Positions 1 through 6,425 are shown, numbered from the stretch's first letter. The stretch is DNA of 7,432 bases from Megamonas sp. UBA1792 (GCA_002315155.1 DCFY01000021.1:11903-19334), one strand, 5' to 3'. Numbers and translations: made by a program. Notes: a model not told the origin generated them from the letters alone.

Positions 1-231
1 TTCCATCATGCTTTCATGATTACCTTTAAGATAGATGGCGCTTTTTTTCTGTAGTGATTGGCAGATTTCAAAAGATGCAAAACTGTCATTGCCACGATCG
101 ATACTATCGCCGCAGATAATGAGTTGATCTTCATGGGTATCATAGGAAGCTTTTGTTAAAACATCCAGTAATTGTTTTTTTTGTCCATGGATGTCGGAGA
201 TGGCAAGCAATCGGCGAAATGGTTTATTCAT
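1..231 (-). CDS. PPP-type metallophosphatase (calcineurin-like), 5' part only
   Basis: Reading the minus strand from the ATG at 231-229 gives 77 uninterrupted codons that run off the left edge, so only the N-terminus is present. It begins MNKPFRRLLAISDIHG. The metal-binding motifs of calcineurin-like phosphatases appear in order: SDIHG (D13, H15), GDSIDRGNDS (D42, D45, R46) and GNHE (N71, H72). The GDxxDRG form points to the PPP serine/threonine-phosphatase or diadenosine-tetraphosphatase branch (PrpA/PrpE/ApaH-like) rather than the YfcE phosphodiesterases. The enzyme would be cytosolic and use two metal ions to hydrolyse a phosphoester; the substrate (phosphoprotein or dinucleotide) cannot be decided from this part. 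An AAGAAAGGA ribosome site lies at 250-242, about 10 nt before the ATG, which supports this start. It is divergent from the helicase gene and shares a promoter region with it. Confidence 0.9.
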   Translation of the reverse strand, partial: MNKPFRRLLAISDIHGQKKQLLDVLTKASYDTHEDQLIICGDSIDRGNDSFASFEICQSLQKKSAIYLKGNHESMME

Positions 232-252
232 GGCAGTCACGTCCTTTCTTCT

Positions 253-281
253 ATTGTATAATTGTAATAATCAGAATACAA
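253..281 (-). promoter_or_regulatory. Predicted promoter of the phosphatase gene
   Basis: On the minus strand TTGTAT (281-276) is followed after exactly 17 bp by TACAAT (258-253), a good sigma-70/SigA-type pair at consensus spacing. The predicted start near 246 would give a very short leader and begin inside the AAGAAAGGA ribosome site. The start may therefore lie a few bases upstream, or the alternative TACAAT at 266-261 may be used. Confidence 0.5.
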
Positions 282-282
282 T
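254..282 (+). promoter_or_regulatory. Predicted promoter of the helicase gene
   Basis: TTGTAT (254-259), a 17-bp spacer and TACAAT (277-282) precede the helicase by about 40 bp, with a predicted transcript start near 289. It uses the same base pairs as the minus-strand promoter, with the -35 of one lying on the -10 of the other. A perfect TATAAT also sits at 257-262, but no -35-like hexamer is at the right distance from it. Confidence 0.5.
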
Positions 283-324
283 AGGGAAAAGATGTTTTAT
301 TGATATAGAATGGAGAAGATGAGT

Positions 325-2922
325 ATGCTGAATGAGAAACAGCAACAAGTCGTAGCTGATCTGGAACATAATATCTTGCTGAATGCATCAGCTGGGACGG
401 GTAAGACAAGTACGATATCTTATCGCGTAAAGCATATTATTCAGGCAGGCGTGGCAAGGCCGGATGAAATACTCTGTCTTACGTTTACAAATCGAGCTTG
501 TAAAGAGCTGGAAAAGAAAATTATGCCGTTGGTGAAGGCCGATGAACAGGCTGTTATCATTAGAACGGTTCATAGCTTTTGCTATGATGTTTTGCAGGCA
601 ACGGCAAAAAATTCCCTGGAAATATCGATGGATTTTGTAATCTTTGATGAAGATGATTGTAAAGAGATCATAAATACACTGAATGTATATGATCATAACA
701 TAACTTTATTGCAGCGTTTTATTAATGAAGTCAAGCATTATAGAGCAGTGTACGATATTTATTCAACAAGTGATGCAACAGACTATGCACAGACGATTGT
801 AAGAATGTTTTTGGAAGAGGTAAGGTGCATGCAGGATATTTTTGTGTATGAATCCTATAATCAGGCAAGGCTGCTTCGTGAATATCTGTTAGAAGAGGGT
901 AGCCAGCTCGTGAGTAACTACGACCATCATCTCCAACAGATGAATGCGCTGGACTTCAATGACCTTATTATTAAGGTATATGAACTTTTCAAAGATAGAT
1001 CTACAGAAAAATTCTGGCGAGAAAAGTTTAAATATTTGATTATTGATGAAGTACAGGATACAAGTCTGTTTGAATATCGTATTATTGCAGGACTGTTTTC
1101 GGGAAACAATGTGATGCTTTGCGGTGATTATTTTCAAACGATCTACGAATGGCGTGGCTCGTGCCCTGATGAAATATTGCAAGCGTTCAAAAAGGATTGG
1201 CTGCCGGAAGTGGTCAGTTTTGATGAAAATTATCGGGCGACAAAAACACTTATTAATGCTTCTTATGCCTGCTTGAAAAACCTATTTTCTGATAAAGTAG
1301 ATGCAATCTATACTATGCCAGTTAAGGCAATGAACAGTGAGGCTGGTGCAAAGATTGCTCTAAAATCATCACAAGGGATTGAGGCGGAGGCACGCTGGAT
1401 CTATGAAAAAATACAGGAGCTTAAGGTAACGGATGTTTCGAAGATTGGAATCCTTACGCGGAGCAATAAATACAATTTGGATTTAAGTGAATGCTTTGTT
1501 CGTCTTAAGCAAGAGATGCAATCAGAACAGCTCATAGAGTTCATGCTGGTGGAACAGTTCAAGTTCTTTCGACGAAAAGAAATTAAGGATGTAGTTGCTT
1601 GCTTGAAATTTCTTGTTAATAAATATGATGTTAATAGCCTGCAACGTATAGTGAAGTGTTTTGCAGCGGGCGTTGGATCAAGAACATTGGAAGCAATAAA
1701 ATCACCTGTCTATAGAAAAACAGGGCTTTCTCTAGCTGATTTTGTGGAAGTGCAGACACATATAGATGGAGATCCTTTTAAGCGGTTACTTGATGCAAAG
1801 AGTTGTGATAACATTATAGTGTTTGATGTAGAAAGCACAGGACTAGACATGTCACTGGAAGAAATTATACAGATTGCAGCGATACGTTTGGATGCACAGG
1901 GAAGGGTAATAGAAACTTTTGAACGTTTTTTGCAACCCAAAAATTCTGTTGGTGTATCGGAAAAGGTAGATGGATTTTCTGACGAGTTTCTTAAAAAAAA
2001 TGATGAAGTAACAAAAGCTGTCTTCCAGGACTGCTTACGATTTTCTGAAAATGCTATAATTGTTGGACATAATGTCAATTATGACATACGTATTTTTAAA
2101 AATCAAAGTAAGCGTCTTGGAATAGATACAACCCGTTTTGGGAAAAATATATATGATACGCTTGATTTGTTTCGACGATTTTATCCGGATCTTGTAAGCT
2201 ATAAGTTGAGCTTCTTGCGTAAGTATTTTCAAATAGAGGGGAAGCTATCAACACACAATGCAGTTAATAATGCCTTTGTTACGGCAGGCCTGCTTGTCTA
2301 TGTCTGTAAGAAAAATATCGAGCCACTAACAGAACAGCGAAGAACCTATGTCAAAAAATATATTGGGCAGTTTAAGCAAGTGACTTTTATGATGCAAAAG
2401 CTGGTTGAAGAATATGGCAGTCTGCGCCCGTATGCGCTTATTGGCGAAGTCGTCAATAAGCTGCACATCAAGGAATATTATGAGAAGCGAAAGCAGGAGG
2501 TACGTATACAACGATTACGCGAATTCTACTTACTTGCAAAAGAAATAGATGATATAGGCACAAGTAATCATACTGCGCTGATTGACCTTTTAAAGGTAAC
2601 AGCACTGTCCAACAGTGCGTTAGACCGTATTGTTGCTAAATGGCCGCGTATACCTATTATTACAGTTCATCAGGCCAAGGGAGCCGAATTCGAGTATGAA
2701 TTTTTAGCCGGAGCTGCTGAAGGGATATTCCCTACATGGCAGGCATTGCAAAAAAATGATTTGGAAGAAGAAAAGCGGCTTTTCTATGTAGCAATCACAC
2801 GAGCAAAACATCGGCTCTATCTCAGTTGGAGCACGTATTATAAAGGTAAAAAACTATCAAAAAGCCGGTTTTTGGATGCGATTCCGGTAGAATCTATTAT
2901 GGAAGAAAAAATTTCAGAATAA
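325..2922 (+). CDS. UvrD/PcrA-type SF1 helicase with inserted DnaQ-like exonuclease domain
   Basis: This is an ATP-dependent 3'-5' DNA helicase of superfamily 1A, 865 residues from the ATG at 325. That start is preferred because GGAG at 312-315 lies 9 nt upstream; in-frame ATGs at 310 and 319 lack a suitable ribosome site. Helicase motifs in order: Walker A ASAGTGKT (21-28), Ia LTFTNRA (52-58), Ib TVHSF (81-85), II IIDEVQD (239-245), III CGDYFQTIYEWRG (266-278), IV DENYRAT (300-306), V TVHQAKGAEFE (780-790) and VI RLFYVAITRAKHRL (818-831). Residues about 496-660 form a DEDDh exonuclease domain within the 2B region: Exo I FDVESTGLD (D501, E503), Exo II VGHNVNYD (D587) and Exo III HNAVNNA (H644). 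The fourth acidic residue, expected at 649, is Asn. Segments like UvrD 2B flank the insert (VGSRTLE about 450, RIQRLREFYLLA about 727). The expected role is DNA repair or replication-fork processing in the cytosol; I do not know a gene name. The gene appears to be transcribed alone. Confidence 0.93.
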   Translation: MLNEKQQQVVADLEHNILLNASAGTGKTSTISYRVKHIIQAGVARPDEILCLTFTNRACKELEKKIMPLVKADEQAVIIRTVHSFCYDVLQATAKNSLEISMDFVIFDEDDCKEIINTLNVYDHNITLLQRFINEVKHYRAVYDIYSTSDATDYAQTIVRMFLEEVRCMQDIFVYESYNQARLLREYLLEEGSQLVSNYDHHLQQMNALDFNDLIIKVYELFKDRSTEKFWREKFKYLIIDEVQDTSLFEYRIIAGLFSGNNVMLCGDYFQTIYEWRGSCPDEILQAFKKDWLPEVVSFDENYRATKTLINASYACLKNLFSDKVDAIYTMPVKAMNSEAGAKIALKSSQGIEAEARWIYEKIQELKVTDVSKIGILTRSNKYNLDLSECFVRLKQEMQSEQLIEFMLVEQFKFFRRKEIKDVVACLKFLVNKYDVNSLQRIVKCFAAGVGSRTLEAIKSPVYRKTGLSLADFVEVQTHIDGDPFKRLLDAKSCDNIIVFDVESTGLDMSLEEIIQIAAIRLDAQGRVIETFERFLQPKNSVGVSEKVDGFSDEFLKKNDEVTKAVFQDCLRFSENAIIVGHNVNYDIRIFKNQSKRLGIDTTRFGKNIYDTLDLFRRFYPDLVSYKLSFLRKYFQIEGKLSTHNAVNNAFVTAGLLVYVCKKNIEPLTEQRRTYVKKYIGQFKQVTFMMQKLVEEYGSLRPYALIGEVVNKLHIKEYYEKRKQEVRIQRLREFYLLAKEIDDIGTSNHTALIDLLKVTALSNSALDRIVAKWPRIPIITVHQAKGAEFEYEFLAGAAEGIFPTWQALQKNDLEEEKRLFYVAITRAKHRLYLSWSTYYKGKKLSKSRFLDAIPVESIMEEKISE

Positions 2923-3001
2923 CATTATGTGGAAAAGCATTCTATTGTTTTTTTGTGTGTCTAATTTTATTATATGATTAGCAGTCACTATAAAATTTTT
3001 C

Positions 3002-3030
3002 TTGACAGAGTACTAAAAACCAGTTAGTAT
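3002..3030 (+). promoter_or_regulatory. Predicted promoter of the amino-acid ABC operon
   Basis: A perfect -35 TTGACA (3002-3007) is followed after 17 bp by TAGTAT (3025-3030), four of six bases matching TATAAT. The predicted start is near 3037, giving a leader of about 170 nt before the ATG at 3207. No better promoter is visible closer to the operon, and only 27 bp separate the leader terminator from the first gene. Confidence 0.65.
3011..3029. promoter_or_regulatory. Operator-like inverted repeat overlapping the -10
   Basis: TACTAA (3011-3016) and TTAGTA (3024-3029) are perfect reverse complements with a 7-bp centre. The dyad fills the promoter spacer and covers most of the -10, a classic place for a repressor that blocks RNA polymerase. 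The size suits a dimeric winged-helix or TetR/MarR-type regulator, but no such regulator gene is in the window, so the binding protein is unknown. AT-rich dyads of this size can also occur by chance. Confidence 0.4.
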
Positions 3031-3036
3031 TGTAAT

Positions 3037-3206
3037 AGTATAAGTATACTTTATAAGATTATCAATATATTTTCTGACTAGAGATTTGTATCATGATGAA
3101 GGAATAATTGAATAACGAATGAAGCAATGACGCTTTTCACTCTGTGTTTATGAACATAGGTGAAGAGCGTTTCTTTTTTGCTATTCAGAATTAAGGGGGG
3201 AACTTA
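3037..3206 (+). promoter_or_regulatory. Structured leader of the ABC operon (candidate attenuator, class not recognised)
   Basis: The predicted transcript start and the first gene are separated by about 170 nt. A long AU-rich helix can form between 3059-3073 and 3101-3115: TTAT/ATAA, CAAT/ATTG and TATT/AATA with two single-base bulges, then two U-G pairs. It encloses about 27 nt. A terminator hairpin follows at 3130-3179. A short competing pairing, GAAGC (3121-3125) with GCUUU (3132-3136), could disturb the 5' arm of the terminator. I find no T-box consensus and no SAM, lysine, glycine or purine riboswitch core that I know. A 10-bp palindrome AAGTATACTT sits at 3042-3051 near the 5' end. The class and ligand, if any, are unknown. 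Confidence 0.4.
3130..3179 (+). terminator. Intrinsic terminator in the operon leader
   Basis: An 11-bp stem ACGCTTTTCAC (3130-3140)/GTGAAGAGCGT (3160-3170) with one G-U pair continues, past a bulged T3141, into 7 more pairs CTGTGTT/AACATAG (one G-U) closed by a TATG loop. TTTCTTTTTT follows at 3170-3179. This is a strong rho-independent terminator shape. It lies after the visible promoter and 27 bp before the first operon gene, so it either attenuates the operon or ends read-through from the helicase gene. Confidence 0.8.
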
Positions 3207-3932
3207 ATGATCAGATTAACTAATGTAAATAAATCTTTTGGTGCAAACCATGTATTGAAAGATATCAATCTTCAAGTAGACTCTGGTGAACGGGTTGTTG
3301 TTATCGGACCGAGTGGATCAGGTAAGAGTACGATGATTCGCTGCATCAACATGTTGGAGAAGCCCGATAGCGGATCTGTTATTGTTGGTGGTGAGGAATT
3401 GACAAAAAACAATGTGGAGCTAAAAAAGGTGCGACAGGAAGCAGCTATGGTATTTCAGCAATTCAATTTGTACCCACATATGACTGTTTTGGAAAATCTT
3501 ACCATTGCCCCGGTTATGGTTCAGGGAATCAAGCGAGATGAAGCGGAAAAATCTGGTCTTGTTTTTTTAGATCGGGTCGGTCTGAGTGACAAGTCTCATG
3601 CTTATCCTGCGCAACTGTCAGGTGGACAGCAGCAGCGTGTAGCTATCGCCAGAGCATTGAATATGCACCCAAAGATTATGCTCTTTGATGAACCAACGTC
3701 AGCTTTAGATCCGGAAATGATTCAGGAAGTACTTGATGTTATGGTTGAACTTGCCCATACGGGCATCACAATGGTTTGTGTAACACATGAAATGGGTTTT
3801 GCCCAGGAAGTAGCCGATCGGGTTGTTTTTATGGCTGATGGTGAAGTACTGGAAACAGGGACACCGGACCATTTTTTTACAAACCCACAAAATGAACGGG
3901 CAAAGCAGTTTCTCAGTAAAATTATTCATTAA
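3207..3932 (+). CDS. Polar amino-acid ABC transporter, ATP-binding protein (GlnQ/PebC family)
   Basis: The 241-residue ATPase subunit powers the importer from the cytosolic face of the membrane. All nucleotide-binding motifs are intact: Walker [10 protein letters not shown] (34-42), Q-loop [10 protein letters not shown] (Q84), ABC signature LSGGQQQR (137-144), Walker [14 protein letters not shown] (157-169, E162 catalytic) and H-loop THEMGFA (H194). The [12 protein letters not shown] and [14 protein letters not shown] stretches and the length of about 240 residues are typical of the GlnQ/HisP/ArtP group that serves polar amino acids. An unusually G-rich ribosome site, AAGGGGGG at 3193-3200, lies 6 nt before the ATG. 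It is the first gene of a four-gene operon, with the binding-protein gene starting 33 nt downstream. Its position first in the operon, right after the leader terminator, means the whole operon shares that control. Confidence 0.95.
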   Translation: MIRLTNVNKSFGANHVLKDINLQVDSGERVVVIGPSGSGKSTMIRCINMLEKPDSGSVIVGGEELTKNNVELKKVRQEAAMVFQQFNLYPHMTVLENLTIAPVMVQGIKRDEAEKSGLVFLDRVGLSDKSHAYPAQLSGGQQQRVAIARALNMHPKIMLFDEPTSALDPEMIQEVLDVMVELAHTGITMVCVTHEMGFAQEVADRVVFMADGEVLETGTPDHFFTNPQNERAKQFLSKIIH

Positions 3933-3965
3933 ATTCAAAGTGATTTTTAGAATGGAGGCATTATT

Positions 3966-4805
3966 ATGAAATTATCTACTAAAAAAATTGTAAGTGTGGC
4001 CACGCTTGTTGCAATTGCGGCGTTTGGTTTGTTCGCTACTGGCTGCGGTTCATCAGAAACGGAAAAAGATGTAAAATCATCTGCGGACTCAAGTGGTGCA
4101 GTTATACAAAAGATTAAAAGTAATGGTGTATTAAAAGTTGGCTGTAAGGTAGACGTTCCTCTTTTTGGTTATAAGAATCCTGACACCGGTAACATAGAAG
4201 GCTTTGAAATAGATTTGGCTAAAGCGGTTACTAAGAAAATATTTGGTGATGACAGTAAAGTAGCTTTTACACCTGTTACAGCTAAGACACGCGGGCCGCT
4301 TTTGGACAGTGGTGAATTGGATATGATTGTTGCTACGTATACAATCAATGAAGAAAGAAAGAAACAGTATAATTTTACGGACCCATATTATACAGATCCG
4401 GTTGGACTGCTTGTAAAAAAAGCGGATAATATTCAATCCCTGAAAGATTTGGATGGAAAGACGATTGCTGTTCCACAAGGTGCTACGACACGTAAAGCTG
4501 TTGATGAAGCGGCTAAAAAGGCTGGAATATCTGTTAAGTTTGCTGAATTTCCGACTTATACAGAATGTAAATCTGCAATTATGTCAGGCCGTGCGGCTGC
4601 TTATGCTATGGATCAGTCTAATTTGCATGGGTATGTTGATGATCAGACTGTTATACTGCCGGATAGCTTTGCACCACAGGAATATGGCATAGCAACCAAG
4701 AAAGACAATGCAGAATTGAGTGATTATGTTAATCAGGTATTGAACGATATGAAAAACTCCGGCGAAATGGATCAACTTTTAGTGAAATGGAAACTTAAAA
4801 ATTAA
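3966..4805 (+). CDS. Amino-acid ABC transporter substrate-binding lipoprotein, PEB1-like, probably aspartate/glutamate
   Basis: This 279-residue family 3 solute-binding protein captures the substrate outside the membrane and delivers it to the two permeases. The N-terminus has a lysine pair, a hydrophobic stretch (about 8-25) and a lipobox ATGC with C27 as the lipidated cysteine, followed by a Ser/Glu/Lys-rich linker. The mature part has the family signature GFEIDLAKAV (79-88). It closely resembles Campylobacter PEB1 as I remember it. The PEB1 ligand contacts K19, R67, T82, R89, Y156 and D174 correspond at a constant offset of 42 to K61, R109, T124, R131, Y198 and D216 here. This supports binding of acidic amino acids rather than glutamine, although the PEB1 residue list is recalled and not checked. 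GGAGG at 3954-3958 lies 7 nt before the ATG. The stop codon overlaps the next start by one base. Confidence 0.93.
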   Translation: MKLSTKKIVSVATLVAIAAFGLFATGCGSSETEKDVKSSADSSGAVIQKIKSNGVLKVGCKVDVPLFGYKNPDTGNIEGFEIDLAKAVTKKIFGDDSKVAFTPVTAKTRGPLLDSGELDMIVATYTINEERKKQYNFTDPYYTDPVGLLVKKADNIQSLKDLDGKTIAVPQGATTRKAVDEAAKKAGISVKFAEFPTYTECKSAIMSGRAAAYAMDQSNLHGYVDDQTVILPDSFAPQEYGIATKKDNAELSDYVNQVLNDMKNSGEMDQLLVKWKLKN

Positions 4806-5485
4806 TGAATGAAATTTTTGCTGAATACAAGTGGATAGCATTATTCGATGATCTCGATATTTTCATTGAAGGATTTATAACAACGATGGAAGTGGCTGTA
4901 TGCGCTCTTATCTTGTCACTGATTCTTGGCATCATTTTCGGGGTTGCCGGAGTATTACCCCAAAAGTGGGTTCGCTGTATTAATCGTGTATATGTTGAAT
5001 TTTTTCAAAATACACCACTTGTTATTCAGGCTATTTTCTTGTATCATGCGCTGCCACACTTGCATATTATGCTGCCTGTTACTGCAATTGGCATTCTTGG
5101 CGTGGGAATTTATTCAGGGGCCTATATGTCGGAAGTTTTTCGGTCTGGTATTAATGCTGTTCCTAAAGGACAAATGGAATCAGGTTTGTCGCAAGGCTTT
5201 AGTTACTGGAAAACAATGTGGTATATTATAATTCCACAGGCCAAGCGTATGATTCTCCCTGCTTTAGGAAACCAAAGTATTAATATTATTAAAAACACTT
5301 CAGTTTTGGCCATGATTGCTGGGGGGGATATGATGTATGTGGCGGATTCGTGGGCTGGCTCGAATATGTATTATGGTCCGGCATATCTATCAATAGGAAT
5401 AGTTTATTGGATTGTTTGTTTTTTAATGACGAAGTGTGTCAAACGATTAGAAAGTAAAGGGGAGGTTGGACAGCATGGTTTCTGA
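4805..5485 (+). CDS. Amino-acid ABC transporter permease 1 (HisM/GlnP family)
   Basis: This 226-residue membrane subunit is one of the pair that forms the channel. Hydrophobic segments lie near 24-50, 69-88, 91-107, 150-172 and 190-209. The cytoplasmic coupling (EAA) loop that docks to the ATPase spans about 120-145, with PKGQMESGLSQG followed by IIIPQA. The region VYVEFFQNTPLVIQ (62-75) is typical of this family (usual form RGTPLLVQ). The start ATG shares its A with the preceding TAA stop (TAATG), and no strong ribosome site precedes it, so translation is probably coupled to the binding-protein gene. A G7 tract at 5321-5327 encodes the Gly-Gly before Asp in MIAGGDMM. The last 11 nt overlap the second permease gene. 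Confidence 0.93.
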   Translation: MNEIFAEYKWIALFDDLDIFIEGFITTMEVAVCALILSLILGIIFGVAGVLPQKWVRCINRVYVEFFQNTPLVIQAIFLYHALPHLHIMLPVTAIGILGVGIYSGAYMSEVFRSGINAVPKGQMESGLSQGFSYWKTMWYIIIPQAKRMILPALGNQSINIIKNTSVLAMIAGGDMMYVADSWAGSNMYYGPAYLSIGIVYWIVCFLMTKCVKRLESKGEVGQHGF

Positions 5486-6125
5486 AATATTCCAGTCTTC
5501 CAATATGCTTTTTCTGATGGGCGGTTTCAAAGTGACTTTGGAGATTGGCATATGTTCCATTATATTTAGTGTCATTTTGGGAACGATCTTTGGTATTGCT
5601 CGTCATTTAGAAATTCCTGTAATTTCAACAATATCTATAATCTATATAGATATTGTACGAAATATACCTTGTTTGCTGCTTGTGCTAATTGTCCGTTTTA
5701 TGACACCGTTGCCACCGGTTATCTCAGGAATTGCTGCTATGTCGATTTTTACAGCTGCTACGATGGCTGAGGTTGTTCGGGGCGGATTGAATTCTATACC
5801 GAAAGGACAATATGAAGCTGCTTATTCTCAAGGGATGAGCCGCTTTCAGGTTCTTCGGTTTATCGTAGTACCTCAGGCTTATCGTAATATTATTCCACCG
5901 ATGATGTCGGAATTCACGACAATCATCAAAGATTCCTCTTTTGTATGGGCAGTCGGCACAGAAGAATTAACAGGTCGGGGCATGATTTTAATTGGCAAAT
6001 ATAGCACAACGGGGCAGTTGTTTACAATATTTGCTTGTGTTGCGTTGATTTATTTTGTCTTAAATTATTCATTATCTACACTTGCTCGTTGGGAATATAA
6101 GCGGTTGCACGCAAATATGAACTAA
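5475..6125 (+). CDS. Amino-acid ABC transporter permease 2 (HisQ/GlnP family)
   Basis: This 216-residue second membrane subunit probably forms a heterodimer with the preceding permease. Hydrophobic segments lie near 15-42, 50-76, 83-98, 129-145 and 182-201. The EAA loop is better conserved than in its partner: PKGQYEAAYSQG (109-120) followed by VVPQAYRNIIPP (131-142). YIDIVRNIPCLLLV (57-70) is the usual permease motif after the first membrane segment. The ATG at 5475 is chosen because AGGGGAGG (5458-5465) lies 9 nt upstream; a TTG at 5466 would extend the protein by three residues but directly abuts that ribosome site. The gene starts 11 nt inside the end of permease 1, indicating coupled expression. 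It is the last gene of the operon, with a terminator 45 nt after the stop. Confidence 0.93.
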   Translation: MVSEIFQSSNMLFLMGGFKVTLEIGICSIIFSVILGTIFGIARHLEIPVISTISIIYIDIVRNIPCLLLVLIVRFMTPLPPVISGIAAMSIFTAATMAEVVRGGLNSIPKGQYEAAYSQGMSRFQVLRFIVVPQAYRNIIPPMMSEFTTIIKDSSFVWAVGTEELTGRGMILIGKYSTTGQLFTIFACVALIYFVLNYSLSTLARWEYKRLHANMN

Positions 6126-6170
6126 AATTGCTAAATCAAAATTATTTGATGCTGGGTAAAAAATATTTCA

Positions 6171-6220
6171 AGCACCGGATTAGACCCTAGAGTTTGCGGG
6201 TCTGATTCTGGTGCTTTTTT
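6171..6220 (+). terminator. Intrinsic terminator of the amino-acid transporter operon
   Basis: AGCACC (6171-6176) pairs with GGTGCT (6210-6215), and AGACCC (6182-6187) pairs with GGGTCT (6198-6203), with a partly paired GGATT/GATTCT section between them and a 10-nt loop. The outer arm runs straight into six T residues (6215-6220). This is a strong rho-independent terminator 45 nt after the last permease stop. Confidence 0.9.
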
Positions 6221-6351
6221 GTTATCCGTGACAAAAATCTTTATTGTTCAGTGTCGTTGATAATCTTGAACGAAGAAAATGATGGATATTCAAGAAACAA
6301 CGGAAGCAAATAAAGAAATATTTAATAAATAGAGAAATCATTCTAAAAAAC
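6221..6351. other. Intergenic stretch with no gene identified
   Basis: This AT-rich spacer lies between the operon terminator and the miaB promoter. A 17-codon frame at 6279-6332 (starts MMDIQETTEANKE) has only a weak upstream GAAGAA and no recognisable similarity, so I do not call it a gene. A 7-bp inverted repeat TCTTGAA (6264-6270)/TTCAAGA (6289-6295) with an 18-bp gap is visible but has no T-tract. I see nothing else in it. Confidence 0.5.
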
Positions 6352-6380
6352 TTTCATCGCTTTTGAATATGTGATAAAAT
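6352..6380 (+). promoter_or_regulatory. Predicted extended -10 promoter of miaB
   Basis: TAAAAT (6375-6380), five of six bases matching the -10 consensus, is preceded by TG one base upstream (6372-6373), which makes an extended -10. A weak -35 TTTCAT (6352-6357) stands 17 bp away. The predicted start near 6387 gives a leader of about 40 nt before the miaB ATG. Confidence 0.55.
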
Positions 6381-6425
6381 TAGACATTGGTCAAAGAAAA
6401 TGGCACGGGGGATTGTATTGATTTT

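Larger units (their letters stand above)
251..284. repeat. Perfect 9-bp inverted repeat in the divergent promoter region
   Basis: CTATTGTAT (251-259) and ATACAATAG (276-284) are exact reverse complements separated by 16 bp. The repeat lies between the divergent phosphatase and helicase genes. Each arm contains both a -10-like and, on the opposite strand, a -35-like hexamer. It may simply be two overlapping promoters, or it may also serve as a dyad operator; the sequence alone does not decide. Confidence 0.75.

Noticed and set aside
310..324. ATG at 310 as the helicase start
   Set aside because: No ribosome site precedes it. The GGAG at 312-315 falls inside this extension and is correctly spaced for the ATG at 325. 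The extra five residues would not affect function, so this is a preference and not a certainty.
1993..2000. A8 tract in the helicase gene as a programmed frameshift site
   Set aside because: The frame reads through correctly into conserved exonuclease motifs on the far side, and I see no stimulatory structure or useful alternative frame.
1710..2078. 122-codon antisense open frame under the exonuclease region
   Set aside because: It lies entirely opposite a well-supported helicase-exonuclease gene, shows no family motif and has no ribosome site. Other antisense frames at 388-696, 889-1182, 4131-4478 and 7098-7397 were dismissed for the same reasons.
2600..2617. GCACTG/CAGTGC inverted repeat
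   Set aside because: It lies inside the helicase coding region with no T-tract; a 6-bp dyad of this kind is expected by chance.
2923..3000. Terminator directly after the helicase gene
   Set aside because: A T-rich run follows at about 2947-2954, but no convincing GC-rich stem precedes it. Read-through from the helicase may instead end at the 3130-3179 hairpin.
3037..3206. T-box or known riboswitch in the transporter leader
   Set aside because: No TGGNACCGCG antiterminator bulge and no recognisable SAM, lysine, glycine or purine core is present, so the leader is reported only as an unclassified candidate.
5466..5474. TTG start for permease 2, three codons upstream of the ATG
   Set aside because: The GGAGG at 5461-5465 would be directly against the TTG, with no spacing, whereas it is 9 nt from the ATG at 5475.
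6279..6332. 17-codon frame (MMDIQETTEANKE...) between the operon and miaB
   Set aside because: It has only a weak ribosome site, no recognisable similarity and no promoter of good quality; a frame this short is expected by chance.
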